DNA of 64,000 nt from Anarhynchus alexandrinus. Taxonomy: Eukaryota; Chordata; Aves; Charadriiformes; Charadriidae. The notes below the pieces were generated by a model. It searched no databases. It was not told where the DNA came from and saw only the letters and a program-made list of their open reading frames with translations. Shown here in pieces: positions 36,580 through 48,944 of the stretch. Numbering within the stretch: position 1 is the stretch's first letter; every line of letters starts with the position of its first letter. The DNA is taken from NCBI GenBank assembly GCA_008711295.1, contig VUYV01000598.1:125482-189481 (forward strand). The letters run 5' to 3'. The translations under genes and the position numbers were made by a program.

Positions 36580-36985
36580 TGCCGGTCCAGCCTGCCCTCC
36601 CCTTCCTGCGCGGCTGCCTGCGCCCTGCCAGCCGCCCTCCCTCTGCCCCGCAGCACCCCGGGGGCAGGGGACAGGGTGATGCCGGCGTGAAGGCAAAGGG
36701 TGGCTGCCTCCCTGCTGAGCCACCACAGCTGCTGCCTCCTCAGGGACGGACCGCGGTGCCCCGCTGGCGGCAGGGATGGTGGCCCCCCATACGGGCAGCA
36801 CCCGCAGCTGCTGCTCTCATCACCTGCGTTTTCAGCTCCTCTGAGCACAGGGGGTTTGGGCGCAGGGCATCCCTTCTCCAGGGATGTCTCCTGCTCAGGT
36901 GCGAGGTGTCTGGCTGTGGAGAGGTGGTGCGGGAACAGCCTGCGCCTCTGGCCAGGTGCTGCGTGGTCTCTTCTCAACAGGTTGG
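36580..36985. promoter_or_regulatory. GC- and CpG-richer patch, possible small CpG island
   Basis: Against an AT-rich background this stretch is strongly GC-rich, and by eye it contains roughly 15 CpG sites between 36580 and 36810, which is high for the window. It explains the long stop-free minus-strand frame at 36405-36977. That frame shows no domain, is low in complexity and is not called as a gene. It could be the promoter or first exon of a non-coding RNA or of a gene lying outside the window, or just a GC-rich intronic patch. Confidence 0.35.
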
Positions 36986-39900
36986 CTGGGGTGCGGTTTC
37001 ACAGGCAACACGGGGTTTGGCAGGAGAAAAACTCCAAATTTTTATTGAACTCCTGTCTTCCTTTGCCTGAAAGGTCTCAGCAGAAGAAAGAGATTAAAAA
37101 ACAGTCATAAACCTGGTTCAGTATTCTGAAATACTTCCATTGTGGCTAAAATACATGATGGGAAGCAACCAGGAAGGAGGCAATGCAACAAAATCCAGCA
37201 AGAATTGTGGTTAATAATGCCGATTCATTGATAGACTAAATTCTGATTCTTTTTTTTTCTGTAGAAATGCATCACTACACCTTGCACTTCTGGAACCTCC
37301 TCTATGCAAAGATCACAAAATAGCTTCCAAAGGCAAGGGATCACCTCACTGAACATGGCCAACTGCAGTGCAGACATCTAAGCCTGAGCTAGGTCACAGC
37401 CAGCAGAAAACCAGTTAATGCTGTCAGTGGAGCACTGGAGCACTGGGTACCAGCTATACAGTGGGATTCACCTCATCCCCCAACGACTCACAAGGCGCTG
37501 GAAAAAAATTACATCTGCTGAACATCCCCTGCAGTCACAGGCAGCCCTGCTCAAAGCAGCCCTGGTGCAGTCTTGCTGGGCAAGGTCAGGAGAAGGTAAG
37601 GTGCCCACAGGGAAAGGCTTTGCCCCATGCTGCCCTGGGACTGCCCTGGAGCAGAAAGCAGGGGGAAAGGCTTATTTCAGAATGACAGGTTTGGTCAAAC
37701 TCCTTTGGCTGCTCAGGAGACCACTGTGTTGCACCTCCTGTCCTCATGTCCTCATGACTTCTGGAAGCCACCAGGCACTGCATGCGTTCCCTGCCTCCAC
37801 CTCTGCTCTTGGGGTGCAATGATGGTGCAAAGGTAAAGAAAAGAAGTGGCTAAAAGAGCCTGTTTGACATAAGCAAGAAGTCAGGGAGACTGTACGTTAC
37901 CCAAATTAGAGTGGGTAATCTCTTCGTGAATTTTTGTCTATATTGTTGTGGTGCAAATTCCTTATCTAGCGGGCTGTCTGCGAGATGGTGATCTGTCTAC
38001 CCTACCCACAAGACTGGATGCTGGCCTCCTGCTCCCCCATGCTTTGAGCACCTCCCTTACCGCAGAAAGCAAAGCCTTCCTTTTCACTACTTAACTCTTC
38101 AGTGGCAGATGACATGCATGAGATGATGTACGTGCACATGCAATGCACACGCTGCGCATATATCATTGCATACACATGCCCCACACAGAAAACCAAGACC
38201 TAAGGCTTACGTAGTGGCATGAAAATTAAATAGCTCTCAGTACAAATAATATATGCTGTGCACATTTCTCTGCCTCAGTTTCTTCACAACACTCAGGCAG
38301 GGCAAAGTGATTTACAGTGAGCTCAGATTTGCCTTTACAACTCGCGTTCTGCATTCTCTGAGTTCAGGGACCCTGTCATAACTCCCCCCTCTAAATGCAA
38401 GCTTGTCTCTCCCATCCTCCTGGCTAAGGCTTCCCAGTTGTGTTTCTGCGATCCTTCCTTCTGATTATCGGCTAGCACCTGGCTTTGTGCTGCTTCTGGT
38501 AACTTTCCACTCTTTTAAACCACACTCCTCACACACAACCTGGAAAAACTGGTTTGTGTAAGCTTTAGGTAACCCTTTGTGCCAAGCCTATTTCCAACTC
38601 AATAGTTGAACATTATGGTTTAATGGCCAAGGATTGTTCCCAGCAGAGGAGTTAAAGAACATTTGGAGAGGAGAGGAGAGAGGGAAATTCAGACTCGCAG
38701 TTACATTTGGCTGAAAACTTCCTGTAAAGTTTATATTGAGATTCATATCATACATTTACAGGGAGCTATTTGCAAGGTAGTGCACCAGGTGTACTAGCGT
38801 GTCATTACTAGCTGGAAAGCTTCAATTTGGCTTGGGATTGTGCTGTTCCAAAAACAGGTGACTGGTGGCTGATCACAGGTTTGAGCAGTGAATCACTATC
38901 AATACTACTGTCAGGGACAAGTCACGCACTTGCAGGATAGAGGCTGGAATAAGTCTGCATAAACTATGCGTGGAACAGTGCCAGCAGAGACCGAGCCTTG
39001 CTGTGGTTTTACACTCCTGAGCCACTTGCCTTCACTATCTCTACTTAAACACAAAGTCTGAGCCAACACTAAAAATCAAACAGAAATGTTACCGTATTTA
39101 CAGGCAATATGCTTGCCTTGGTCAAACAGAGACCGTCCATTTACCACGGTTCGCATCATGGTACAGGCGAGCTGAGCTCCCTGCGCGCTCGGCTGCGGCG
39201 AAGCAGTCTCACACAAACCCGTCCTTCTGCTGAAGGAAGCTGAGTGCTCACAAGGAAACACAGCTAGAGGTTCGCAGGATGTTGGTAAAGGGATGTCTGC
39301 GTGGGATGCAAGTAACCTACAAAAGGCTACAAACACACTGAAATCAAGGCAGGAAGCATCTGTGGGGGTCACTGAGGAGCCACAGAGGACCCAATCCATT
39401 TGACGTTCTCTCAGTCATGAAATTTTCAAATGAAGTGTAGGGCTAGCTTTTCACTAAAAATATTTCTGCCTCTCTTTCATTTTATTCTTCTGTCATTGGT
39501 ACTGCAGTGAGTCAAATTAGATCTTATGTCAAGAAAACGGTCTTCAAAATGAAGGAAAAAAAGAAAAAGCAATTTGAATCTGAAACACAGAAGAGATCTA
39601 GACCTGTACCCTATTAGATGCTTGAAGTTTGAGTGCTTTCAGTCTCTAGAGAGGCCAATGGCCTGACATGGAGAAAGTGGACTTCAGATTCATGGAGTGA
39701 GTGTGATTTGGAAGAAGTCTAATAGCTATGCAAGTAAACCTCTGTGAAGTTCTCCAATATATTTCAAATTGGACACAAAAATAAGCGAAACGATCCATTC
39801 CTTTAGCCATTCAGCTTTTTACCTTTAGACCCTTAACCTTTCTAATTTAGACCTTTTCAACAAGTGGCACCTTTATAGGCTCACTTTTCTTCCCCATTCT

Positions 39901-42900
39901 GCCCTGTTTTAATCAAGCTATAAGAACAGTCATGGCTAAACACCAGCACAGCCTGCTGTCCACTCCCAACTCTTCTGTGCAAGTCGTCCTGTCAATGACC
40001 AGGCTGTAACCATCAGTATTTGACTCTCATATTTTTAATTCAAGAAATATGCCTTGGGATTTTTATTTCTTGATAGTGGTGATTTCTGTATTGAGTAGTA
40101 CTGTCATTGGTCAGGGATAAGCTGTTCATTCTTCCAGTGCAATTAATGCCAGGAGCCAAGCAGTCTTTATCTGGAAGAAATGGGAGATATGGCCTGAAAT
40201 TAAGACAAAGAAAATTCAGGTTCCCCACTCAGCTCTGAGTGCAAACCATTCTCTAGAAATGAACAAAGATTGCAACAAACAGTAAATCCCTTTAAAAGAA
40301 ATCTGGAGAAGGCACCAGAAAATGTATTGCACAGAACAAGCCTAGGCTGAGGTCAAGATGATCAAGTACATTTTTTCCATTTCTCACTTCCGTAATTCTG
40401 TAGCACATGAGATCACCTTCCTTTTTATAAATGATATAAACTTCTGCATTGACTATTGTTTCCCCAAGGTCCAAAGACTGCATGTTTCTCAGTACTGATC
40501 TTAACGTTAACCCTGTGCTGTGAATGTGTCCTAGATTTGTTCAAGTTCTTCCATTTTTGATTCCCTGATTAGAACTATGTCAGAAATGGATTTTTTTCCC
40601 CTTGGGTATAGTGATTTTCCTTTGAGTATATAGCAAAAGTGGCAGTGTCTATGACCTGTCTTGTTTCCACAGTATTGAGAGTTTTATACCACAACTAGGT
40701 AAGTGGGAAGAAGGTGATCAACTACATTCATTAGCTGGTATTTGGCCAGGACACCTGTGCCTAGGAAGTATTAGGTAGCATAGACACAGAGATCAGACAC
40801 TGAGATTGGGGCATAGCAGAAGAGCAACAACTCAGATCCAGCTAAAGCTCAACGTGATCAAAATCTTGGAAACTAAAGGCGGTCATATTCAAAATCCGGA
40901 AAATAGATTGAAATCAGTTAAATAAAACTGGTGCTGAGTAACACACTGTTCCTGTAAGCTAATAATTTTGGGTTTGTTGTTGTTTTGGTTTTATAGGAGG
41001 CTGCTTTGACAGTAGGACTCACCCTGATATCAGTAAATGCAGTTTCAGTATCTGACCTATGTTAACTGCTAAGCCAAAGTGGTGACACAAAGGGATGGGC
41101 TGCACTGCAAGAAGCGTCTTGCAACACTCAGGATGCTTTCGGATCAAGATCAAAGGTAAAGCTTTAGCTTCAAATCACAGACTTCCCATTCACAGAAAAG
41201 ATGTATTGCAGAGAAGTCCTTACTTATTCAGTGCTTCATTGATTATATAGCCTGTTATCGTCCTTAGCAGTACAGGTTCCCATGATAAGCCTTTACAAAT
41301 ATATCTGATTATTAAGATGCAATCATTACTGTATTTAAAATACTTCTTCGAACATGAGAATAGGAATAAGTCACAAATCAGTATTCCTTGGGCTATTTCA
41401 GAGTCCAGCCTTGGTGAAGCATGGCCCTTGCACCTCGCAGACGTTCAGCTCATTTCCCAAACATCATCACAACTGCTAAGGCCTCTAATGACACGAGAAT
41501 GAAGCATCCACCTATTCCTTTCTTCTGACTGCACACTAGCTGCTAGCCAGGCAACCCCAGACGGAGGACAGGCCAGATATAGTTTGGCAACCATAGATGC
41601 TAGCCTGATGTCAGCCACAAAGGTCCTTAGTGCCCCTACATAGCACATTTGACTTGTGCCAGAGGAACATACCCCTTTTTGCTCACAATCTGTGCAGTGC
41701 TACTGCAAGTGGGTAGTGGAAGAACACTTACACACAGCAGGATATACACAGAATATCTGAAAAGATGAGCTTGGACCAGTATAAAAATAATAGCCACATC
41801 CTTTCTATGCATGACATCACACCCCAAATGGCATGTGCCTTTCAGAAATGGTTGATTGCCTTTATAGAAGTGCATTTTAAGTCTCTCAAAATGCTACAGC
41901 CAGACTGAAATTCTAGGAATCAGACGCTGTATCTGCTGTCTCAGTTCTCTACCCCATTCATGGGTATACTTAAACATCTCAAAAACGGGTTGATCGAACC
42001 TAATATTTGTGATACAGGGCTCTGGCTTAAAATGAAAGGCTTGCCTTTCACAGAGCTGCAACTCGCAGAGCGCTTTTTATTCAGTGCTTCATTCATTATG
42101 TTGCACGCGGTAGTCATTACAGGCAATTGTCTGCTAGTGCTACCCACACCTCGCCTGTTTGTGCAACATGAGTCACTCGCTGCGAGCTGCAATTCCAAGC
42201 AGAATTTCTTCATCCTGCAGTAACCACATACTTTGTTCCAGATTACCTCCTTTCCTTGTGAGTAGGCAGAATTAGTAAAGTGTAATTAGTGATAATGCCA
42301 TTTGTCCCCAGGCTGATAATTTTTCTTAAAGCATTTATTCTTTCCAGTACCTCACATACTACATCAATAAAGCTGCCGGAGTACTGAAATGTAGCAAGTA
42401 ATAGGCACAGATCCCTGAAGAAAGACGCGTCTCTCCAGCTGAAAGGAAGAATATTGGCCCACCAGAGTTTGATTCAATATGTAAAAATATTTCTATGCAG
42501 ATATCATGCAATTTAGTCTAATTCCACTGCTGTCTTGTGAAAATAACTTCCTACTCTATATCAGGAAGGAACAGACGATTCTGCACCTTTCTCTCCCAGT
42601 GCTGCAGGAAAACAGACAATGCCTTGTCCTTTCCCAAAAACTATCTATTTGCAAGCATTCATTCTAAAAATCTGGGTGTTGGCGGGAACAGGCTACCAGG
42701 CAGTTCATCATCAGTGTCTGCTGTTTTCTTTTCTACCTTTTTTCCTGCTCTGATTTCTGGTTAGATGCCACCTCTCTCCCTTTCCATTTGCTCCAAGTAT
42801 AAACAAAGTGAATGGGTGTTTTTACTAAGCAAATCATTCCTAACACCTCAAATAAATGGGAGGGTGCCTGTTCCTACTTTCCTTGTGAGTAGAGCAGGGT

Positions 42901-45900
42901 AAAATACCTTTACAACCTTCTTGTGAAGCCACATTTCAGCTCTTTTGTGATACTCTGACTCAGACTCAAACAGTATATAGATTTATGTGGACTTAATACA
43001 CATCATGCCTCTTAATCCTGGCATCTGTTCTCACATGGATGCTTTTGGATAGCATTCATTTAACCCTGCGGGGAAATTACAGAAAATTAGCAATGGCTTT
43101 ACACGACAAGCCCGATACAAATAACTCACAGTGCTCAGTTGATCTATGTGTTTCCTTGGGCTTTATTTTTCTTTTTTTCTATTCTCTTTGCTACAAAAGC
43201 GGTATTTGAAAGACAGATTTGCTCATGTGAAAAACTGAACCTGAAGAACAGCAATCTGCTCCCAGGTGGCAAAACACACCCGCCCTTCTGAGGCGGTTGG
43301 GACTGGCCCATCAATGAAACTGCACTTACCAACAGATAAGGCTGAAACCCAACCTGGAGATTTGCTCAAAACAAGGCAAACTGAGAGCACAGCTTTCATA
43401 ATCTCTACCAAAGTGTCATCGTGATGGGGGCAGTGCTTTATCTGCTGTTGCTCCTGAAACTGTTGGCTGCAGAATTGCCACAACTTCATCAGTTCATTCA
43501 CTTTTTTCTCTCTGTCAAATCACCCACGGTTTTGATGCAGAGCAAGCATGTTCAGCAAGGATGGGTGGCTTTTACCAGTTTATCTCATGTTCCAAGGGTG
43601 CACGCTGTTCTCTTCTTTAATCCTCTAAGGGAAGGTGGCAGTGCCTCGCAGTCAGAAATAGATTTGGAGAAACAGAAGAATGAAGGAGGTTTTCTTTCCA
43701 AAACTCACGTCCAAAAGGAGAATTACAGCTGTGCAGCATACAGCTAAACCAAGTGCTCCGCTGCCACGGAAAAAAACTCCTGCTATTGCTGCTGCCACCT
43801 ACGTGGCACCAGGGTGGCAAAGACACCTTCTCCCTGTAGAGCCTGCCCAGCCCACTCATCACTGCCAACATCCCCTCCTGTGGACCGTAAAGGCAGAGGC
43901 CTGTAGCCCAGGGGACAGATCCTGCCTGCCACCAGATCTTCGAGGCTCCCCAGAGGAGCACTCCCTCTGGACAGCCCTGAGGTGCTGGTGATTCTCGGCA
44001 GCATGGGGTTGAGCACCTGGGGGAAATAGCCTTGTCCCAAATGCAGACAGGGTCATCCATCCACAGCCCAGCATGGCATTACACCAAGATTCATTCTTCT
44101 CTGTAGCTAAGGTGCTTTTGCTTGTGTAGTGAAACCAAGCACAAGTCGGCTCTTCTGTTGAGAGCTCCCAAGCGGTACCAGTGGCCACCTCACACAAGGT
44201 TCGTCGTGTTAATCAGAACCATAAGCCCTGCCTGTGGCTCCTTTTGCCTTTCTTACCTTGCAGCCATATTACAGTGCCCTGGCACCACTGGGCTTTGACA
44301 GCAGGATTGCCAGAGGCAGCTACCACATGGCAAAACCAAATTTTGTTATTTTGGCGTGGAGGAGAAAGAAGACTGAAACTTGGAGAGATTTTTAATCTGG
44401 AGAGTCACTGAAATAAAATCCACCAGTGTAATTAAAACTGGTGAATCCTGGCCTGGTTGGGGATAGATGGGAGGGTTTGTAGGAAGTTCTGCGGGTTGAA
44501 GTCGTGCACTACAGACAGATGTGTGCCAGCTGCTTGTGCCGACTGGTCCAGGTGGTCCCCACCAGGTTGCTTCTGTGAGGAAGAAGAATTGTTGGACAAG
44601 TCGGGCGTCCTCTGATGCAATCGCACCTATTTACACAGAAGATAGTTTCAGACCTCCTCCAACCAGCCCTCGGCCATAACAAGTGCTCCCAGTTTTGCTT
44701 TCCCAAGCCCATACCATCTGTCCTGGTCCAGGCAATGTTGGTGCTTATTTTTTGACTCTCTGCTTCTCAAGCATTTATTTACTCTGCCTATGGACAGGGG
44801 AAAAAAACAGACCCACACCACTTTCCCCCTTTCTGCCTCCCGGCATTGGTGACAATGCTTTACCCACAATACAAATTCAGGAGTAACCTCAAATACACTT
44901 TTAAACTTAGGCAGCAATTTAAGCATATTTTGGCTATAGGCCAAGCTGGCCAGGGAGGGCAGGATTCCTCTACCTCACTGCAGACTTTTACAAAGCGGGC
45001 ACTGGTATCTGCATTAGTGACACTGACTCCTCTTTATAGCAAACGGAGAGGAACAAATGTTTCCGGGGAAGGATTCATCTGACCTACTATTACAGTGACC
45101 TATTATAGGTGAGATTAATCACACCCTTGAGATGTACTTCTCTCCCTGGTTGCAGGGGGAGCCCAGGGCAATTAGCTCTGCTGCTTTACAGACATCTAAG
45201 GTCATCTGAAATGAACCTCTGCTAGGAAGCAGGCCTCAGATGCAGGGGAACTCAGATATCTCTTACCTACCCTAATGCTGCTGAGGTGTCACTTTCTTGT
45301 ATTTTGTTTATGGTCCCATAATTTGCTGCTTCTGTTCAGCCTGGTCTGAATACTACTAAGTCTCTGCTACTTCCATCCTGCTATTTTTGTGTCCCCCTAT
45401 AGAGAAGGCTGCATTTATTGATGGGGTGAAATGTCTGATCCTTACCTACACAGACTTGTTGTGATGCTCTGGTGGCACATGAATGTCCCTGGGAACCAAT
45501 AACAAAAGGTGACAAGAAAGTGCAAAGCTAGCATGGTGATCACTAACATATCAGGTAACACAGCACAGCTGGTAGCAAGGGAGAGATGTCCCCTGTGTAA
45601 CTAATGACTGTCCCCCGTAAATAATCCCTCAGGGAAAGGCCCTCTGCACCTAAAGTCTTCTCATTTCTGCCATTTACATTGGTTGGCTCAAGAAAACACA
45701 TTGCCATTCCTGACATAACTTTCACTGCGCATACCCTTAGGCCATCACAGCTGTAACAATGCTGCTAAATCTTTTGGATGTGACCACACCCCCAGTGCAG
45801 GATCTTTTTCTCACAAGCAGAGAAGATGAAGGAAGTCAAACAACACTCCCTACACAACTCTTGCAAGGAAAAGCGTGTGTGGAGGTGGTACCGTGGGGAC

Positions 45901-47274
45901 AGCTATGGCTCCGGAGCAGTAATGATTGCAGGTAGAGGCATCTCTTCGTCAGTTAATTCACTCAGCAAAAGAAAAATGAAGAAATACTCAGAGGAAGAAA
46001 AAAGTAGTATCAAAAGCTGGAACAGATGACATGAGGGAATCGACAGGTCGAAAAGCTTTGACTGATGAGAGAAATACACTTTTCCATAAACTCAAGACCA
46101 TGAAGCTGGAAAACTTCTGCTTGGGGCATCCTTTGCTACAGTTACTGCACTGTGCAAGGCATTGACAAGCCCAGCACCACCAATGCCCACTGCTCCTTCT
46201 TTGGGGGAGCATTTCTGATTGTGCTTATTCATAGCAATGTCAAGATACCCCATCAGGGTAGATCAGTAGTGCTCCATCATGCACCGCACACTGGAATATA
46301 GCAACTCCTGCCCCAGAACCGCTGTACTAATACTGCAAGGGAGGGTGACGGGGGCAGAAGAAAGCCCTGATTCGTCCTCCCACAGCAACTCCTTTACCAA
46401 TGCTGTGTCCCAGCTTCAGACACCCTCTCCTGTCCCCTCTGCAAGCTCGTCCTTTCTCATTGCTGTAAAGCCTCCCTAGGGCTTGAGGGATGGGAGTGCT
46501 GCAAGACCAACATGGCCGGTTATGAAAGAGTGGCTACAGCAGCCAACAAGATCATGCTCCTCAGGCACCCCTGCAAGGATTTCTCTTCAAGAACAAGACT
46601 TTTAAGCCATCTTGCAATAAGCTGCATTGGAAAATATACGATATTTCCTAACAGCTTTTTCTCAGCATGCAGCTTGTTGGGTTTTGACACTTTTGATCTT
46701 GTTTGATTATTTGTTTCCATTCTACCAACAATTTTATTCTAGCTCTTCTGGTTTTGAAGTGCTTCCTTCTGACAAAACTTCTCCCTTGATTTCACATACA
46801 TCCTTCCAACTTTAATCTCTAAATGAGTTTGATGTAAGATGTTTTTATCTGCTGGTGTTTATAAGAGTCAAAGAAGTCAACGCATTGGGCTTTTTTTTTC
46901 ATTCCTGAAAAATGCCGATTCGGTACAACTAGATTTGGTTTTGTGTTTGAGTGGAAATCCTAATGCTTTGAGGAGCTCTACAAGAATAGGAGATGTAATC
47001 AGTAGCCACTGAGAATAAATGTTGCTTGTAAATAACATCATCCTGGGCAGTTTTCCTCCTCCCAGGAATTAAAGAGACAGTAAGATGCAGTCCTGTCTCC
47101 ATAAATACTGCTTTATTTCAGCTTATTTAGAATACCTTTTGTGTAAGTTTCAGCATCTATATTTCTTCAGCTCTATGGAGATTACAAAAAAGCAGCTGTT
47201 AGCAGAGCTTGCCACATGTTTTCTGATGGAGTAAAATGTCTCCCTGTGTGATGGCTCAGCTTTTCATCACTGGC

Positions 47275-47345
47275 TTTTTGTTTTGTTTGGTTTGCTTCGG
47301 TTTGTTGTTCTGTGGGTTTTTTTGGTTGGGTTTTTTTTTTTTTGG
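47275..47345 (+). repeat. (T/G)-rich low-complexity tract
   Basis: The run consists of TTTTG and TTTGG units ending in a T13 homopolymer. In composition it is the reverse complement type of the CAAA tract at 27.6 kb. Confidence 0.9.
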
Positions 47346-48835
47346 TAGAATTCATTTGCCTGTAATGGGAGAGAGAAAAATTCTGTGCCTTGATAAACTC
47401 AGTTGCACTCCAAAATGCAGTCAGCCACAAGAGTATTGCAGAATGATGGCCACAGTGAAGGTCACGGTCTTATTCTCACTCTACATACTGCAGTTTTGTG
47501 CATCAACAAGTAAGGAGATTGCATAGAGTAGACTGGATATCTGACAAGCAGGTTATACTTGGATGAAGAAGACAGGAAAAGGAAATAGCATTCAACATTC
47601 ATTTTATTAAATTGTCCTGCCTCCTACTTGCTGATTCACCAGAAATGGTTGCAAGGGTGTTTTGATGTCATCATTATCTTTGTAACCTGAAAAATATGGT
47701 TATCCAGGAACTCAGTTAGACATGGGGAGGCAATAAGTAAATCCCTCATCAGTGCAGTGTATGTCTATATTCAGCCAATGATGAAATTATACGCAGTATG
47801 ACCTCCAGCGCAGTAAGACACAGACACTAGATGTGCAGTTAAAAACAGATGCTAGCGGTGAATTAATAAAAACCATGTCCGACAAGAATCTTGCCAATCA
47901 CTGTGTAGGAAATGTGGCCTCCAGCAAATTGAAGGTTATACAGCGTGACACAGATCTTATAAGGCTGTCTGCCCCCATGTCACGGGGTGCACACCCCACT
48001 GCTTCTGAGCTGGGGAGTGGAGGAGGTGCAGACAGTGCAGCCACCCCACAGTGCTCTGGTGGGGTCCTCAGCCCACCCACACACATGGCACCACTATTAC
48101 AGTGTGGAAGCTCTCAGTATTTGGAAAGGACACTGTGCAATTTGAAGGGAAAGGAAGTCAGGCTGAATAGCTACATCTATTTCTGACCTGCTTGCACAAA
48201 CCTTTTATGGTCCCCCTGTCCCAGCTATATCAGCTGGCCTAAAAAAAAGCTTTAAGATTTCCTCACAGGGCTTGCTTCTAGGTCTTTAGGCCATCAAAGC
48301 CCCATCAGCAGTATTGCTGTAATGGCAGAGTCATCGTGCATCTTTTTTTAATTAATGGGGATTGCAGGAAAAAGTGTCAAATGCCAGGTTAGAAATCATA
48401 GAATGCCATTCTCACCAGAAATTCCTGAACAGACCACTGGTGTGGAAGAAGACAATTAATTCAAGACAGCAGGAAGCTGGTGGTATGAGCTCATGGAAGA
48501 CTTTCAAGTGTCTGGTAATTTCTGGTGCTTCCATTTTTAAAAGATCTTGATTTTAAGAATATGCAATTCCCCATAGTCCGAATTTCATGAAACTTTAAAA
48601 ACTTAAGGTGAAATACCATAAAACTGAAACATTGAGAGATCATACCCTTTTAAAAAAATCCAGTCAATATTCCTGCAGGTGTGTATCTGTTCTTACTACA
48701 GAACAAATACAGCTTTACCCACCTGGGTAACTCATGCACAACACTGCCCTGTGCCAGAAAGACAGTATTTTTTCTCCCTGAAACTCTGAACTAAAAGACA
48801 AAGTACACAATATACCATTGGGGACAGATGTTATA

Positions 48836-48940
48836 TTCATTTTAGAGCTGAGATAAGTGAGGTTGCCAAGTATGTCAGTAACGGAATTGGGAGCATTCGT
48901 CCTGACTCCACACTTACTTTCTAATCACCTCTTCCCAGTT
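48836..48940 (-). mobile_element. CORE-SINE/MIR-like relic with tRNA-type head
   Basis: The plus strand reads ATTTTAGAGCTGAGATAAGT, then GAGGTTGCCAAGTATGTCAG, then TAACGGAATTGGGAGCATTC, then GTCCTGACTCC, then CTTTCTAATCACCTCTTCCC. This follows the complement of an amniote CORE-SINE: TTGCCCAAGGTCA, then a CAGTGGCAGAGCTGGGA-type block, then AGTCCTGACTCC, then GTGCTCTAACCACTAG. The last part is the complement of a tRNA-like head. Decay is heavy, but block order and spacing are kept. Confidence 0.6.
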
Positions 48941-48944
48941 CAAA

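Larger units (their letters stand above)
28770..48830. other. Long stretch of single-copy-like non-coding DNA
   Basis: Twenty kilobases with only a MIR-like relic (34296), simple tracts (34933, 35180, 47275) and the CpG-richer patch (36580). Blocks at 29.69-30.25, 33.88-34.0, 38.56-38.87 and 42.0-42.2 kb look complex and motif-rich and might be conserved, but that cannot be judged alone. No exon is recognised. Confidence 0.5.

Noticed and set aside
36405..36977. 190-codon open frame on the minus strand
   Set aside because: It lies in a GC-rich, stop-poor stretch, has no domain or family similarity that I recognise, is rich in Arg, Pro, Gly and Ala from composition, and overlaps open frames on the other strand.
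38250..38292. CTCTGCCTCAGTTTCTTCAC, resembling the MIR CCTCAGTTTCC block
   Set aside because: Only about 20 bases match and neither flank continues the MIR pattern.
43421..43747. Open frame starting MMGAVLYLLLLLKLLAAE, resembling a secretory signal peptide
   Set aside because: The leucine run comes from repeated CTG/TTG triplets; the rest has no cysteine pattern or domain, and no splice context or promoter supports a gene.
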